NCBI RefSeq assembly: GCF_020740795.1
Contig: NC_067286.1
Coordinates: 32,016,003 to 32,080,002 of the forward strand
Direction: 5' to 3'
Length of the DNA: 64,000 nt
Origin: Apus apus
Taxonomy: Eukaryota; Chordata; Aves; Apodiformes; Apodidae
The notes under the pieces were generated by a model. That model was not told the DNA's origin. It was given only the letters and a program-made list of their open reading frames with translations, and made no database searches. The position numbers and the translations under genes are program-made. Numbering within the stretch: the stretch's first letter is position 1; the number at the start of each line of letters is the position of its first letter. This document shows positions 25,908 through 39,350 of this stretch, in pieces.

Positions 25908-28900
25908 ATATTAACTGGTGAATATCCACTTGCTTCTAAGCAGAGAGGTGATTTAGTTCTCCCCAGATCCAAGCTAGGTATCAGAGGGACACAAACGCAC
26001 TGAATGCCCCCAGCTAGAAAAGGGGCACCCTCTGGGTGAGAAAGAAGGAGATGCTGTGGATGGAGGTGGGAGTGCAGGTACAGGCTTGCTGCTCAGGGAA
26101 TGGGGGAGAGCTCGCAGGTGCATTGCAGCCCAGGAGCTTGACAGTGATCAATGTAGAGCTCAGGCTGTGAACTGTGTACTCTTGCAGCCTGTAGCCATGA
26201 ATGTGGTGGGTTTTTTTTTACCCTGTTCCTTTGTATTTGGGGAATGAACTTCATAAAACCTGCATTCATAGTATCTGCTCAGCCACATGACAAACTTCTA
26301 CTGAACTGTGTCCTGGAGGGGTGATGCAGCCACAATAACAAAATCCCTCCTGCTCCAGTCATTAAAAACACTGCATTTCTCATTTCACAGCGCTGGGGGA
26401 GGGGACCGGGAGCAGCCAGGGAAGCAAATCCCACTGAGGATACTGTTACAATATGAAAGAGACCATTAACCCAGTGCATTTACCTACAGAATTTATCAAC
26501 AAACGTCGTACCCAAAGACATACTTTTAATCTGATCCTGGTATTACTCATCTTTCTCAACATTTACCTTCAAAAAAAGCTGTTACTGATAAGCAAAATTA
26601 CAATCTTGCATCCCTTCTTAAAGATCTCTATTTAAAACTTTCCACTGCTAAAAGGCACAATGCTGATCTTGTGTAGTGTCTGGAGTCTCTTCTTCTCAGA
26701 TGATATCCCCTTATTTGAACAGCTAACTGAAGACATCTGTTGGATGCAATTATCTGAACGCTGCACATTTGTTTTAGACATATTATTTTCTTTATTACTC
26801 AAGGATAATGTATCTAATTATGTTTTTCTGACAGTGATATTATTTGTGGAGGCAAGTTTCTACTGTCATCCAAGTTCAGTAAGTGGTTAGATATTGTCTG
26901 TCAAATTTCTAGTAAAATTTTGTTATTGATTAATGATGTAGTTGTTCATGTGTAATTGTTTTCCTCATTCTTCCCTGCCTCCTGTAACTAGAAGAGGTGA
27001 AATGCACACCCATCTACAGATCCTTAGCTTTCACTAACTGTAACACAGTTTCATAGCAGGAGGTGAACTCTTGTTAAAAGCTTTATGTCTGTAGGATTAC
27101 CTGCCCTACAGCACTCTGCTTGTGGGAAATGAACCAACTAATAATGTTGGATTAAAGAACTGATGAAAATGACGAAAACATATTTTCTTTTGGAGTCAGA
27201 AATATTTTTCTAGAAGTTCTAAAATTTTCATTAAATTTTGTGACAGCAACTTGCACTGACTCTTTTAGAAAGTACTAGGGAAAACACTTTCAGCAAATGT
27301 CTGCAGAGAGCTTTTCTCTACAGCTCCATTTTATCTGTTTTCTAAAATAAGGTCCTATACACTCTGACACAGCCAAGTTGCTGTGGCTTACTAAAATACC
27401 AGCATTAGCTGAACCCTGGTAATTGTACAAAGACATGCTTTTAGCTGGGGCAAACACAAGATAAATGACATTAACTTTTCTCTTGGGTATAAACTAATAT
27501 CTTTCACCTCACAGCAGGAGACATGGTTGCAGGTTGGGCAGTGCAGCTCGGCTGATGGGCAGTAACTGGCTAAGCTGAGGTGAGCCTGAAGTTGTGTTCC
27601 AGCTTGGTGTGAAGCCCGAGTCCTTCCCAACAAGGACAGCAAGGGTCCTTCACTCCTGCTTGACCTGGTGAGCACAAACGGAAAGAGTACTATTAGTGTT
27701 ATTTCATTTGCATTACTGTGATACTTAAGAGCTCCAGTTTGGATTAGGCCTCTGCTGTGCTAGGCACTGTATAAACACACATGAAAGCATGACACTGTCC
27801 TCAAGAGTGGCCTGCCTTATGCAAACACACACAAGAGTCGGGTACGGTTTCACACCGAGGTTGGGCTTTGTCTTCCTTAGTGCCTTGTGCCATGCCCATC
27901 GTGTTGTCAGCTCTTGCAAATCCTCTGTATTTAAGAGCCCACACCCCAGCCTGCACTTTGCTGAATTGGTAGTTTGGCAAGTTCCCATGTTTGTGTGGCA
28001 TGCAGTAGGTTAACCAGAAGGATATTTGAGGCCAAGCTGGGACAGACCACGTGAGTCTATTTTCAGGGCAGCTACAAAAAGTCCCCATGTATTGCAGTTC
28101 TGAGTGGAGAAAGCCTGAACTGGCTGAGCAAGGACAAGCACCTAGCACTAGGCAGATCAGGGGCCAGGAAGAGACAGAGCTGAGCTGGCTTGGGCAATGC
28201 TACAAGGCTTGTTGGGTTTGATACAAGGATGACTGAGCGGGCAGAAGGGCTGCAGGGCTTGCCATCCCATGGGAAGCATCTCCCCATCAACTTGGAGACA
28301 GGCTGCTAATAAACAATAACAAAATTGTCTTTGTATACCTGAGAGGTGGAGACTAAAGCAGGACCAGTGAGAAGCAGTTAGTCTACTCTGTGAGAAATAT
28401 TTATTGAATTTCCCAATAGGCTATTAATAGGACTTCTGGCTTCAGCAGAAGAAATCCTACCTTGTGCCCTAAAACTTGCTCAATAAAGATGAGTCATAAA
28501 CAATGGCTGTGTTTTGAAGCAGACATCCTTCCTTCACCCTAGAAATGGTGGGGTGACTCCTAAAAAAGAACTGGATAAAAACATATTTGGATAAAACCCT
28601 GTGTTAAGGCCTGTAGTGATAGTCTCATAGTAGCGTGCATGCAAAAGAAAGGTGCTTGGGGTTTCCCATTTTCTAAAAGTAAGTAAAAAGATCTCTGTGT
28701 AGTATTCTTCTTCTAATTTCCCCTCTTCCTTTCAACATTAGAGATCTGACCGCATTACTCCTTCAAAATTTATTTAGAGATGCTATATTCCTTTTTTTTT
28801 TTAGATGGCCAGTAAATGCAGTTGTGTTCAGGGTCTCCTCTGCAGAGTGCCCTTCTGGAGAGAGCTCACCAGTCTGGCTACAGCACCATTTGCACCTAGG

Positions 28901-29619
28901 CTGTACGGATACAGGGTGTGCTGCTTGCAACTGCGGGGTCTTGTGGGTTAAACAAGTGATGTGGGCAGAGTGAGTTGGGGAATGCATTTACACATCAAAA
29001 GATGTAAGAATTCTCAAAACCAGTATAAACCTAATAAACAAGTCTCATCAGGTGTTGTTCAAGGTGGTTTGGTTTTGTTCGGAAGTCAGAATGTAATGCA
29101 GTCAAGGTGTTGCGGTTGGACTGATAAACCAGTTCTGGTCAAGATGGGGCACAAAGGCTGCACCATTTAGCTAACCTCACAGCAGAAGTGAAGAGTCTTG
29201 CCTTTGTTTTAACATATTGCTCTCTGGCTCACTCGTGTTCAGTCACTCCCTATGAAAAATACCCATTTTTACTCTTGTAGACAAAATGCATAAACATTTG
29301 ACCCCTGGAAAAATGATATACAGCTAAAGACAGCCCTTGAAAAACCTGGAGTATGTACGTGCATTATAAATTCCCCCTATCTCACAGGACCAGCAAAGTA
29401 GAAAAAAGATAATCGGTTGTGTCTCTTGGTCTCCCTCTCCACCCCACTCCCTCATCTCCCTTGCGCTCCCCCTCCCTTTTGCTGCGGTATGTGCCAGCAC
29501 TTGTCTTGGCAAAAGCCAGTTTTGGATCATAAAGCTGAAGGAAACTCCAGTGTGTTTGTGACTAGCTCAGCCTTCACCAGGCCTCCTCTCCTCCTGTCTC
29601 AGCCCACACCATGAGTACA

Positions 29620-29637
29620 TGGTGGTGGTGGTGGTGT
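29620..29637. repeat. (TGG)n short microsatellite
   Basis: Five or six TGG units after ATGAGTACA. Confidence 0.9.
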
Positions 29638-31055
29638 GCTCTGGGGAGATGCAAGAGAAGGGCCTCCAGGCCCAGCACCACATGCATGCCGTGCAAGCAC
29701 GTAGTTAATGCTCTTATAAATCAGAGCCCTGCAATGGGGAGTGTGAGTAAATGCGTGTGCCCTGCAGGCAGATCATGGCAGGCACTACCAGCCATGGGAC
29801 AATAAGAGGACACTGCCATTCAGTCTGGTCTTGGTCTGTGTTTTCAGGGACGAAGTCAAATGAACAAGTGCTTTGCTGGCAGTTGTAGGGACCTGGGTCC
29901 TTTCCTGTACTCAGATATCACCAGCTGATGTCTGCATGATTTCCACCCACCACACTCCACTAGACTGCACCCAGTTACTGCCTTGTTTGCTCCCTCTGCC
30001 TGGGTAATGCTTGGTGTTTTTAGAAAGACTGCCTGAAAAACTTATTACCATCACCATTTCTGGTGGTGTTGCTTTCGTGACACAGAAAACCCATTAGGAG
30101 TTGCACAGCAGCTCTTTTTCTAAAAAAGCTACCAACCAACAGTCGGGTGATAAAGCACTAATTTTCCTTCAGCCACTCTAAGCCTGGTCTGGATATGACA
30201 GGCTGCAGTTCTTACCTCCAGTACCTCACAGAGTCTTGTCCTGATAATTAAAAATTAAATCACCCTGTAAGTAAACACCCATGCTGTTCTTAATGCATAG
30301 GCATCCATAAAGTCCACACCAGGACTTTGGATGGAAAGGGCCTGACTGGGCCTTCTACATAATAAAATGTTGTTAATAATTTCTGAATAGCTTCATCCTA
30401 AACTTGGTCTCTATTTTCCCCTTGTTAAATTTAATGGAAATTTTTTATATACGCTTGTTTCCCTAGTCATTATTTTATACCATCATGTTCTTGTGTGATG
30501 GTTATGCTTTAGTTTAAATAATTACTTTTCTTTCCCTGTTTTTTATTTCTCTGACATATTTAAAGACTCCTGTCCCTGCTCATCAATTCTTCTTGTTTTG
30601 TTGCTATATAAATTACTTTCTTTTACAGTCTTCTAAAACAGACTCATAATTTCCCTGAACATCAATTGTTCTGGTCTATATTTTTGTAGATACGGGTGAC
30701 AAGTGCTGTATATGTTGTTCTGGGTGATGTTTTGATGCTGCCTTACACGATGGCAGTAATACTTTCTAATCAGCTGAAGTACTTTGTCTAATACAACCTG
30801 TGACTGCATTTACCTCTTCCATGGCTGTATCACACTGATGGCTCAGTTATCCTGTAATGGATGGCTGCATTTTGGTCTTTCTTCACCATTCTTTCTTCCA
30901 AATGCTGTATCCCTGTCTTTACAGCAGGGATTCCTGCTGCCTAGGTTTATGACCTTGTGCGCTGTGCATTTATAAAGCAATTAGTTGTTTGGTTTTTTTC
31001 CTGATACTCTACTCATCCTCTCTGTTGATGAGACATCTCATCTTTAGTAACTTTC

Positions 31056-31085
31056 ATTATTATTATTATTAATTATTATTATTAT
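31056..31085. repeat. (ATT)n microsatellite
   Basis: About ten ATT units with one interruption (TTAATT). Confidence 0.95.
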
Positions 31086-32655
31086 GCCTCCATCAGCCCC
31101 GCTTTAGACAAATTATAATAAAAGCTCCATAACTTTCGCCTTATGCTGTTCCTGGTGGGAACCTAATTCTTTACATTATAACACAAAACTTCCCTTACAA
31201 CTCCTTTTCATCAATGGCAGAAGCTGTGTGTGCACCTTTGTCCATCTATTGCTGCCAAATGCTCTTCTCCAGTGCCAGGAAGGCAAGAGGACAGCAGACT
31301 TCTTAAGTACACAGCAGAGAACAGAAGCATGCCGTGATGTGATCACCCTTTAGCAGAGCTGAGGGCGGGATCCCTAAGTGTACTTGGCAAAGCAGTTGAA
31401 GTACCTATGGAGAGGGACAGAAAGGGATTTCTGCTACTTGTACAGTCTTCCCAAATGTTCTTTGGGAGCCATTGTAGAGGCACATTTTACTGAGGTTCAG
31501 CAATATCTAGCTGTGCCCTTTACTCCAAGCACAGAAGGAGCTAGGAAAAAAAAAATAAATCTCAAATTTGTGTGGCAGTTCATCATCTCCAGTCTGGTCA
31601 GCTCCATGGGGGAAGTCTCAGGGCTTTGAGTGCAGGGTTTCCAAACATTGAGAACAAACCCTAAGCATCTGTAAAAACCGCAGAGTGTACAGTTAATACA
31701 CCCAGATGTGCTGTCAGCCCCACAGCACTGCATCAGAGTGGATGGAGTGTGTAAATCTTGGAAAGGTTAAAGCTGAGAGACCAGCGATATGTATATAGAC
31801 TCGTGTTCCTTCCAGGAGGAGGAGGGGGGTGAGGTGTTATCATTCTCCATTAATCACTTACATCTCCAACCTGCCTAAATCCTCTGAAAAGAACCAGCAA
31901 AGCAAACACCAGCTGCTGTAGCTTCTACTTTTTCCTCTGTACCCACCAGTCTCTCTCCCTCCTCCCAGCCTTCCCCAGACTGTGTTTATTTTTACTGCTC
32001 GTGAATCAGCCAGGAACTTGCTCCCTGCAACAGGATCAGCTGAGAACAAGCTGCAGATTGAATGTTCCCTGAAATCCTGGGTTTGTTTTGTAGCTTACGA
32101 CCCAGCAGCAAAACAGTGGAGAAAGGGAAAGAAAGTGATACGTCTTCTTCCTCTCCTGGGGAGATGGGACTTTCATTCTGCAGAGAGTGGGACTTCCCCA
32201 ACTTGTTCTTTGAAGGCATGGCAGCTTTCAGTAGAGATTTTCACCATGCTTAGCTTATGAAAGTCACTGAAACTGTAAGCACTTTGGGAAGGGAGCCAGT
32301 GTTTTGTATACACATGCCAAACTCCTACAGTAACCTGGACCCACTGCATCAGGACACCCCACTGCGCTGTAAGCAGCACAACAGCTCTCTCTTCAGCAAC
32401 AGCTGCTCCTTCTCATGTCGCTATGATGTAAGAACTGTCCTGTCTTGAAGAGCAAAAAGAATCACCTTCCAAGCTGGATTGCACCATGGCTTCCCCAAAT
32501 CTGGCATTAGTGCCATGGCTTGTAGTGGGGGCAGGGGCAGGTGAGTACCCGTGGTAGTGAAGTCACTCTCCTGCTGAGTGAAAACCATCCCAGGTGACAG
32601 CCAGGTACACGACAGGGGGTAGTGAAGAATGGCAACTGGTGACAGAGGGGTGACT

Positions 32656-32708
32656 GATGGGGAGGAGAGAGATGAGAGAGATGGGAGGAGAGAGATGAGA
32701 GAGACGGG
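32656..32708. repeat. GA-rich tandem repeat, 23-24-bp unit, about 2.2 copies
   Basis: GATGGGGAGGAGAGAGATG plus AGAGA (32656-32679) is repeated with one base fewer at 32680-32702, and a third copy starts at 32703. Confidence 0.9.
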
Positions 32709-34173
32709 AACAAGAGGGAAAAAACTGAAGGAAAAAAGGAGTTGAAACACTCCCCCAAACAAGTGTATGTGAGAAAACGGAAAAAGAAAAGAGAAAATCA
32801 TTATTGGGAGAATGACCATCTTCCTCAGCTGGGTCAGGGTTGTGTCTCTTGTGCTTCTCTGAGCCTGCACTGTCTAACCAGAGCACCCATGAGTGCCAGG
32901 CCTGTCCCAGGATGCGTTCTTCTGCCACGCTGCAGTCCCAGGAACTAGGAGGATCACACTATTGATGCCTTAGCAGTGAAAATTTGGGGAACCAGTTTTG
33001 GAGTCCTGTCCTCCACAGAGCAGGGAAATCCTTATTTACAGAGCCATCAAAATACTAGCTTTCTCCAGACTCTTGTGTTCAAACGGTCCAAAGGCCACCC
33101 CAACAACCGCCCAACATTGACTTGACAAGCCATGTCATCCAATTTAAATCCAGCATTCCAATTTGTACATCTTTAAAGGCATGAAGTGCTACCCTTGTCA
33201 CCCAGCTGAATGGAAAAGCACTTGACTCTTGGAGAGGGCTGTGTCCCCCGTGCTGCCCTCCGCCACCGCACGCACCCAGAGGCTGACTTGTCACTTTGGC
33301 AGTGGCCTGGTGCAGAACTGATAATCTCTTTTAGACTGAAGAGGCTGTTTGCTGCCAAGACTTCCCTGCCAAAAGATAACTTTAGAATACTTATAATCAG
33401 GTGCCTTGTAATGATAAAATGCCTGTTGCTTGCCTCTGTATGAAGTTTCTTGCTGACAAGCTGCTTGTTATGGGAAACCATTTATGCTAAGGAAAAAGCA
33501 GAGCCTTTTACTGAAAAGTAGCAAAAAATCTTATCTTAGCCTTGAAGTGGAGAAAGTGCAATTAATTACTTTGTTTCTGAGTCTGACCTCTGGACATAAT
33601 AGATTTTATAGCACAGCTATATATTTTAATTACAGGATAGAGCAAGCCTATACTGTCGCTTGTAGCTGAGTGCATAATGAGGAGTGAAAGACTGATGATC
33701 AGTGTGGTCAGATGACTAATACCCTGGTAACAACAGAACTGGTTGAGCAAGAGTAACAGGCACCTGAGATAGCATTTGATGTCTTGCTGAATAATGATGT
33801 TGTTTCCTACGTTGATTATCTTCCTCTAACCTGGTAATAAACTTGTCCTAACAGCACTGAGTGCAACACAACATTCAACACATTGCTGCTTCATGAGTAG
33901 CTGGTGTCATGCCACCGCTCATCCCTGTGCTCTTTATCCTCCCTCAAGAGCACCACGGGGTTTTCCCAGACTGCACACAGTAGGCATGGATATATAAACA
34001 CACATGACAGATGACAGATTCCTTCTGAGAAATTTATGTTAATGATACTCCCCAATCTTGTCTGGGAAAACAAAGAAAGGAAAGATAAAGGTGAGAGAAC
34101 ATCATACCTTGATTGCAAAATAATGTTAGGTAAACCTTTGGTGTAGAGGAAGCCAGTTTCATCCCAGGATTTG

Positions 34174-35653
34174 TCATAGAATCATAGAATCATAGAATCC
34201 TAGGGGTTGGAAGAGACCTCGAAAGATCATCTAGTCCAACCCCCCCTGCCAGAGCAGGGTCACCTAGAGTACATCACACAGGAACGCATCCAGGTGGGTT
34301 TTGAATGTCTCCAGTGAAGGAGACTCCACAACCTCTCTGGGCAGCCTGTTCCAGTGCTCTGTCACTCTTACAGTAAAAAATTTTTTTCGGATATTCACCT
34401 TGAACCTCCTATGCTCCAATTTACACCCACTACCCCTTGTCCTATCACTGGTCATCACTGAGAAGAGCCTAACTCCATCTCCCTGACACTCACCCCTTAC
34501 ATATTTGTAAACATTGATGAGGTCACCCCTCAGCCTCCTTTTCTCCAAGCTAAAGAGACCCAGCTCCCTCAACCTTTCCTCATAAGGAGATGTTCCACTC
34601 CCTTAATCATCTTAGTAGCTCTGCGCTGGACTCTTTCCAGCAGTTGCCTGTCCTTCTTGAACTGAGGGGCCCAGAACTGGACACAATACTCCAGATGCGG
34701 CCTCACCAATGCAGAATAGAGGGGGAGGAGAACCTCTCTTGACCTACTAACCACACCCTTTCTAATGCACCCCAGGATGCCATTGGCCTTCTTGGCCACA
34801 AGGGCACATTGCTGGCTCATGGTCATCCTCCTGTCTACCAGGACCCCCAGGTCCCTTTCTCCTACACTGCTCTCCAGCAGGTCAGCCCCCAACCTATACT
34901 GGGACATCGTGTTGTTCTTCCCCAAATGCAAAACTCTACACTTCCCCTTGTTGAATTTCATCATGTTTCTCCCCGCCCAACTCTCCAGCCTGTCTAAGTC
35001 TCTCTGAATGGCAGCACAGCCTTCTGGTGTGTCAGCCACTCCTCCCAGCTTAGTGTCATCAGCAAACTTGCTGAGGGTACATTCTATACCCTCATCCAGG
35101 TCGTTGATGAAGATGTTGAACAACACCAGTCCCAGTACTGACCCCTGAGGGACTCCACTAGTCACACACCTCCAACCAGATTCTGCCCCATTGACTACAA
35201 CTCTCTGACTCCTTCCCATCAACCAGTTCCTAATCCAGCTCACTACCTGATCACCAAACCCATACCTGATCAACTTATCTACAAGGATGCTGTGGGAGAC
35301 GGTGTCAAATGCCTTACTGAAATCAAGATAAACCACATCTACCGCTCTACCATCATCTATCCACCTAGTAACTTCTTCATAGAAGGCTATGAGGTTAGTC
35401 AAACATGACTTACCCTTGATAAAACCATGTTGACTGCTCTTGATGACCCCCATGTCCTTGATATGCCTAGAGATAGTGCCAAGGACAAGTTGTTCCATCA
35501 CCTTTCCAGGGATGGAGGTGAGGCTGACCGGTCTATAGTTACCCGGGTCCTCCTTCTTGCCCTTCTTGTAGACTGGAGTGACATTTGCTATCCTCCAGTC
35601 CTCAGTCACCTCTCCTGTTACCCATGACTTACTGAAGATGATGGAGAGTGGTC
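34174..35653 (-). mobile_element. CR1 LINE retrotransposon, 5'-truncated, 1.48 kb
   Basis: The left end is three direct copies of the TCATAGAA octamer unit, the hallmark CR1 3' end on the minus strand, followed by the CR1 3' UTR (tctagtccaacc). The rest encodes the C-terminal reverse transcriptase region of ORF2. The element is cut off near 35653, where CR1 similarity stops. No clear target-site duplication was found, as is usual for CR1. Low decay suggests a fairly young insertion. Confidence 0.97.
34264..35653 (-). pseudogene. CR1 ORF2 reverse transcriptase, truncated and frameshifted
   Basis: A 346-codon minus-strand frame (35609 down to 34569) has the RT motifs YLDFSKAFD (94-102), GVPQGSVLG (152-160) and FADD (182-185). 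The coding sequence continues upstream of that methionine to the truncation. The frame breaks near 34587, where one base seems missing from a short G run. The final CR1 segment then continues in another frame to 34264 (includes [20 protein letters not shown]). The endonuclease domain is absent, so the copy cannot move by itself. Confidence 0.92.
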
Positions 35654-35825
35654 ATTATAAGATTTAAATGTGATAAATGCCCCGTATTACCATGTCTCAA
35701 TGACTGAGCTGTATGCAAAACTTCACTGTGTGCTTGGCAGTTTAAATCCTGGAAAATTTCCTGCTTTTTACTGGCACTACAACCTACTCACAACTTGCCT
35801 TGGATTCTTAGGTGAATTTTCCCTT

Positions 35826-35880
35826 AAAAAAAAACCACACCAAAAAAAACCCCAAAACCCAACAACAACAAAAATCCCAA
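35826..35880. repeat. A-rich low-complexity tract
   Basis: A runs broken by C (CCACACC, CCCC, AACAACAAC). It lies about 170 bp beyond the truncated end of the CR1 element. Confidence 0.9.
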
Positions 35881-37363
35881 CATCTTAACAAAATAAATCC
35901 TTTGACGTGGAGGTTTCTGGTACACTATTCTACACTTTTCTGTAAACCTATCAAAATACTTGCATGCTATATCTTCAAGCAATGAATGAACTTTAAAAGC
36001 TGCAGGACTCAACTCTCACAGGATTTTTAAGGCTACAGGCAATAATAAAAGAATTGAGTTTATAATCCTGCATTGCTTCTGAGAATTTCCTTGGCAGGGT
36101 TTCATTTAAGGGTTCCATGAGTTTGACTGGCAATGGCTGGGTTACCTGGTACTGCAAGCAGGGGTGACTCACCTGGGATTTCTATAGCCTGAGCACTAAC
36201 AAAGAGCCTGTGACTTCCAATCTGCCTGGGGCTTCTGTCTGCTGCTCTGTGTGCCTTTGAAGACAACAGGAACTCAGAAACAGAGAGGGAGAGGCAGAAA
36301 TAAAGGAACAGGGATAGCAACAAACTCAGATTACAGTTTGGGTACTTGCATTTCCTGTTTCTGAGTGACTCCAGTGGCAGTTACAATGCTCAGTTTAATC
36401 TGCTTTACAGAGCTACCCCCTGCTACTCCTAATCTTAGAAAATGTTTTTGAAAAACAAGACCAGTAAAGTGAGGTAGGATTTGGATATGGATGGGCGTCA
36501 TGAGAGTCAGACTCCAGCATGGTAGCCAGGGATGCTGCCTGAGTGTGTAGGCAGTAGAAGGAGAGTAGGAGAGTAAGAGCACTCTGTGAGCTGATAAAAG
36601 TGGATTAAGGATTTGGCACCAAGCAAACCATTAGAGGAGAAGGTCATTGTTCTAAAAGGCAGAGTGAGGGTTCTCTGCCAATGCTGTTCCCACTCCAATG
36701 AACTGACCACTACTGGAAATGGTTATCTCAGGGTGGCACTGAAAACCATCTACTAGGACAGATGAGATGTTTCAGGTGTTGCAAGAAGGCATGAGTGACT
36801 CTTACTGACACTGATGGTCCAAAAGCGCTGCATGTGGATCTCATTTTCTCTCACACAGAAGGAAGGTGGGAGGGAAGATGCAAATTAGTAATATTCTACC
36901 TGCTGTTCCAGACTTGCTGCCAAGGGGTCCAGGCCGTTGATATGGCAGAGCTGCCTTCTAGCCCTCATTACCTCTGCCTCAAGTGCCTCTGCCTCCTCTC
37001 CTCCGCTGTCACCCACTGGCTGGGATGGGTGCATGAGGTGGGGGGTGACCAGGACAGAGCGGGGAGGCAGGCAGGCAGCTCATGTAAAAAACAGTCTTGC
37101 TATGCTTAGATCCTGCAGTTTTTTCTTTCCCCCTATTGTTAAGTGGCATTGAGCACCAGCAAAACAGGAAACCACTTCCTCCAGCCGCTGACCCAGCGAT
37201 CCCAGGGCAGCTGGCTGAGCAGAGCAGCCGCCTCACACCATCCCTGTTCCTAGAAAGTGTCTGGACATTTGGAGGAGGCTTAGGGAAAAGCAAGAAATAC
37301 CAGTAAAACTTGAATAAGCAGGTACACTTGGCAGCTCTTACAAGAAGGGAGTCATACTGGAAA

Positions 37364-37520
37364 TATTTGGTGGTAATGGTCAAAACTGTCTGTTGTGTTC
37401 CAAAATTAGGGCTTATGGAAGTGAGAGCAATGATGTCTAAGCCAATCTCTGTCACCTCACCCATCTGGTAACTAACTTAATTGTCTCTTTGTTGTGCCGT
37501 GCAGCTCTTGTACCAGACAT
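37364..37520 (+). repeat. Unclassified diverged repeat, copy A
   Basis: Shares CCAATCTCTGTCACCTCA (37442-37459), and looser similarity over about 150 bp on both sides, with copy B at 37975-38133. Not recognised as any named avian element. Confidence 0.6.
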
Positions 37521-37974
37521 CCTCACTCGAGCTGTGAAGAAACTATTGTTTTACAGGCACTGCAGCTTGTGTTGTGATCTTGAAATCTCAGAAGTCCAGC
37601 CAGGTCTCGCTTTGCTGGATGGCCTCAGCAGAGGCAGGAAACAGTGCTGGTGAGATGGTAGGTGACCCTTTTCTTCCTGAGACAGCAACACCCCTTGGTA
37701 TCAAGAAAATAGACACTGCTTGGGTTTCTGTCCTTCTAAGGAGACTGCAAATGGAGGATAGCAAAGACCTTGTGGCTCCTTTTCTAATTACACATCCCCT
37801 GGTGTTCTCTGATATGAAGGACAATGTTGTCCTCCCTGGTGACATTCTGCTGACCTAGAATTCCCACTGACTTGTTTTGGGTTGTTTTTTAACATGGTGT
37901 GATATTCTTCATTCTGTCTCTTGAATACTTAGATAGAAAAAAAGCCAAACCACCCTGTAACCTCACTGGGAATG

Positions 37975-38133
37975 TCTGGTGGAAATTTTTCACAATTGCA
38001 TTTCTGTGTTTCTGAAAGTAGGACACATCAACATGAAAGAAATGATGCTCAACCCAATCTCTGTCACCTCATTACTCTTGAGCTCCAACTTAATTACCTC
38101 CCTGATGCTTTGCACAGCTTTTAACCAGACATT
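37975..38133 (+). repeat. Unclassified diverged repeat, copy B
   Basis: CCAATCTCTGTCACCTCA recurs at 38054-38071, 612 bp after copy A. It is preceded by similar GGTGG/AATGATG wording and followed by AACTTAATT and CACAGCTTTT...ACCAGACAT wording. Confidence 0.6.
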
Positions 38134-39229
38134 CTGTGTCTGCTTAGAAATCTGCCATACAAAGTGAAGTGATGACTATATACTCTCTTCTTCCTGGAGA
38201 GATGAGCTTTGAGGCTTGGTAAATATAATTTCTAGAGCACCCAGAAGGTGCATTGTATTGTACAGGCCTGTTCCTGCACCACTGGAGTTCACAGATGACT
38301 TACAAAGACCCACTGAAACCACACTGAAAGCTCATATAACAGAATTGGTTTAGAGATAATAGCAAAGTTTTAACCCAAATGAATCAGTGGTTTCTAGTTT
38401 ACAGCTCCAAAGATAGAGTTACATTAACAGATCCCAAATTCTGACCTCCTCTATACCACTATGGCCATATTGATGCCAGTGCGATTGCAAGGAAGAAGCA
38501 TTTGATGTTTTATTTTCCAAAAGTCTTTGAGTTTCTTGTGTCAAAGTTCATACCCCAAAATGGACAGGACATTCCTGAATGCCTTGCAAAACTTACTCCT
38601 GATTCATACACAGACCAAGGCCCACCATTGGAGTAGGCTCTAACCCTAACAAAATATGTGAGTTGTACACTGAAAATTATTTTCACACCCCTAAAATTTA
38701 AAACACATTAGTTTTAAGAGTAATAAATTATATGAGTGATAACTGCCAAGATGTTATAATTTTGGCCATGGAGGAGATAAACCGGGAGTTCAACCCCAGT
38801 AGATATTTCTGGGTTGTAAGGATATGACCACATTCTGATACATTTTTGTTTCTGTATGAGTGTCTCATTTATCTGGACTCAAAAAAGATGTGAAATCACT
38901 TCTAAAAGCTCGCTCTGCTGCAGGTAGATGTACACATGTACAGTGCAGTACCTTTTCCCAGTGGTGGCAGCAGGAGGCTGCTGACTGAGAGCCCTGGAGG
39001 TTGCCCAAAGAAACCAGCAGCGCGGGGACAGGACAGCTCAGCTGTGTCACCTCGCAGGTGCACTCCTTCAGAACAGCCTGTTCTTACACTTGCCTCTGCT
39101 CTGCTCAGAACTGAAAGTGATAGGGACAAATGAACTTTCAAAACACAACGTGTATTGCACCTCTCTCTTTTTTTATCTGACTGTGTTTTGCGTTGGTTTT
39201 GGAGGTCTGTGAGACTGTGTTTTGTTTGC

Positions 39230-39350
39230 CATGTCCTTCAAAAGTAAACACATCTGGTGACATGTTGCATCTTCTCCCTAGGCCTTTCCTCATACTCAGG
39301 GAATTAACTGAATTGCCTCTTTAATTTCACTGCTCCCAGGGGTGTGTTGT
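39230..39350 (+). repeat. Possible third copy of the unclassified repeat
   Basis: CCTCATACTCAGGGAATTAA, then CTGAATTGCCTCTTTAATTT, resembles copies A and B at the same offset. The match is weaker. A still weaker one lies near 40330-40400 (TACCTCCCTGGCACAGAGCT). Confidence 0.35.

Larger units (their letters stand above)
16061..34173. other. Intergenic, no gene recognised
   Basis: Contains a 207-codon minus-strand frame at 16047-16670 without family resemblance, a poly-T/GT tract at 17751-17823, G-runs at 25892-25907, a (TGG)n at 29620-29637, (ATT)n at 31056-31085 and a GA-rich tandem at 32656-32708. No exon, LINE or RNA gene recognised. Confidence 0.7.
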
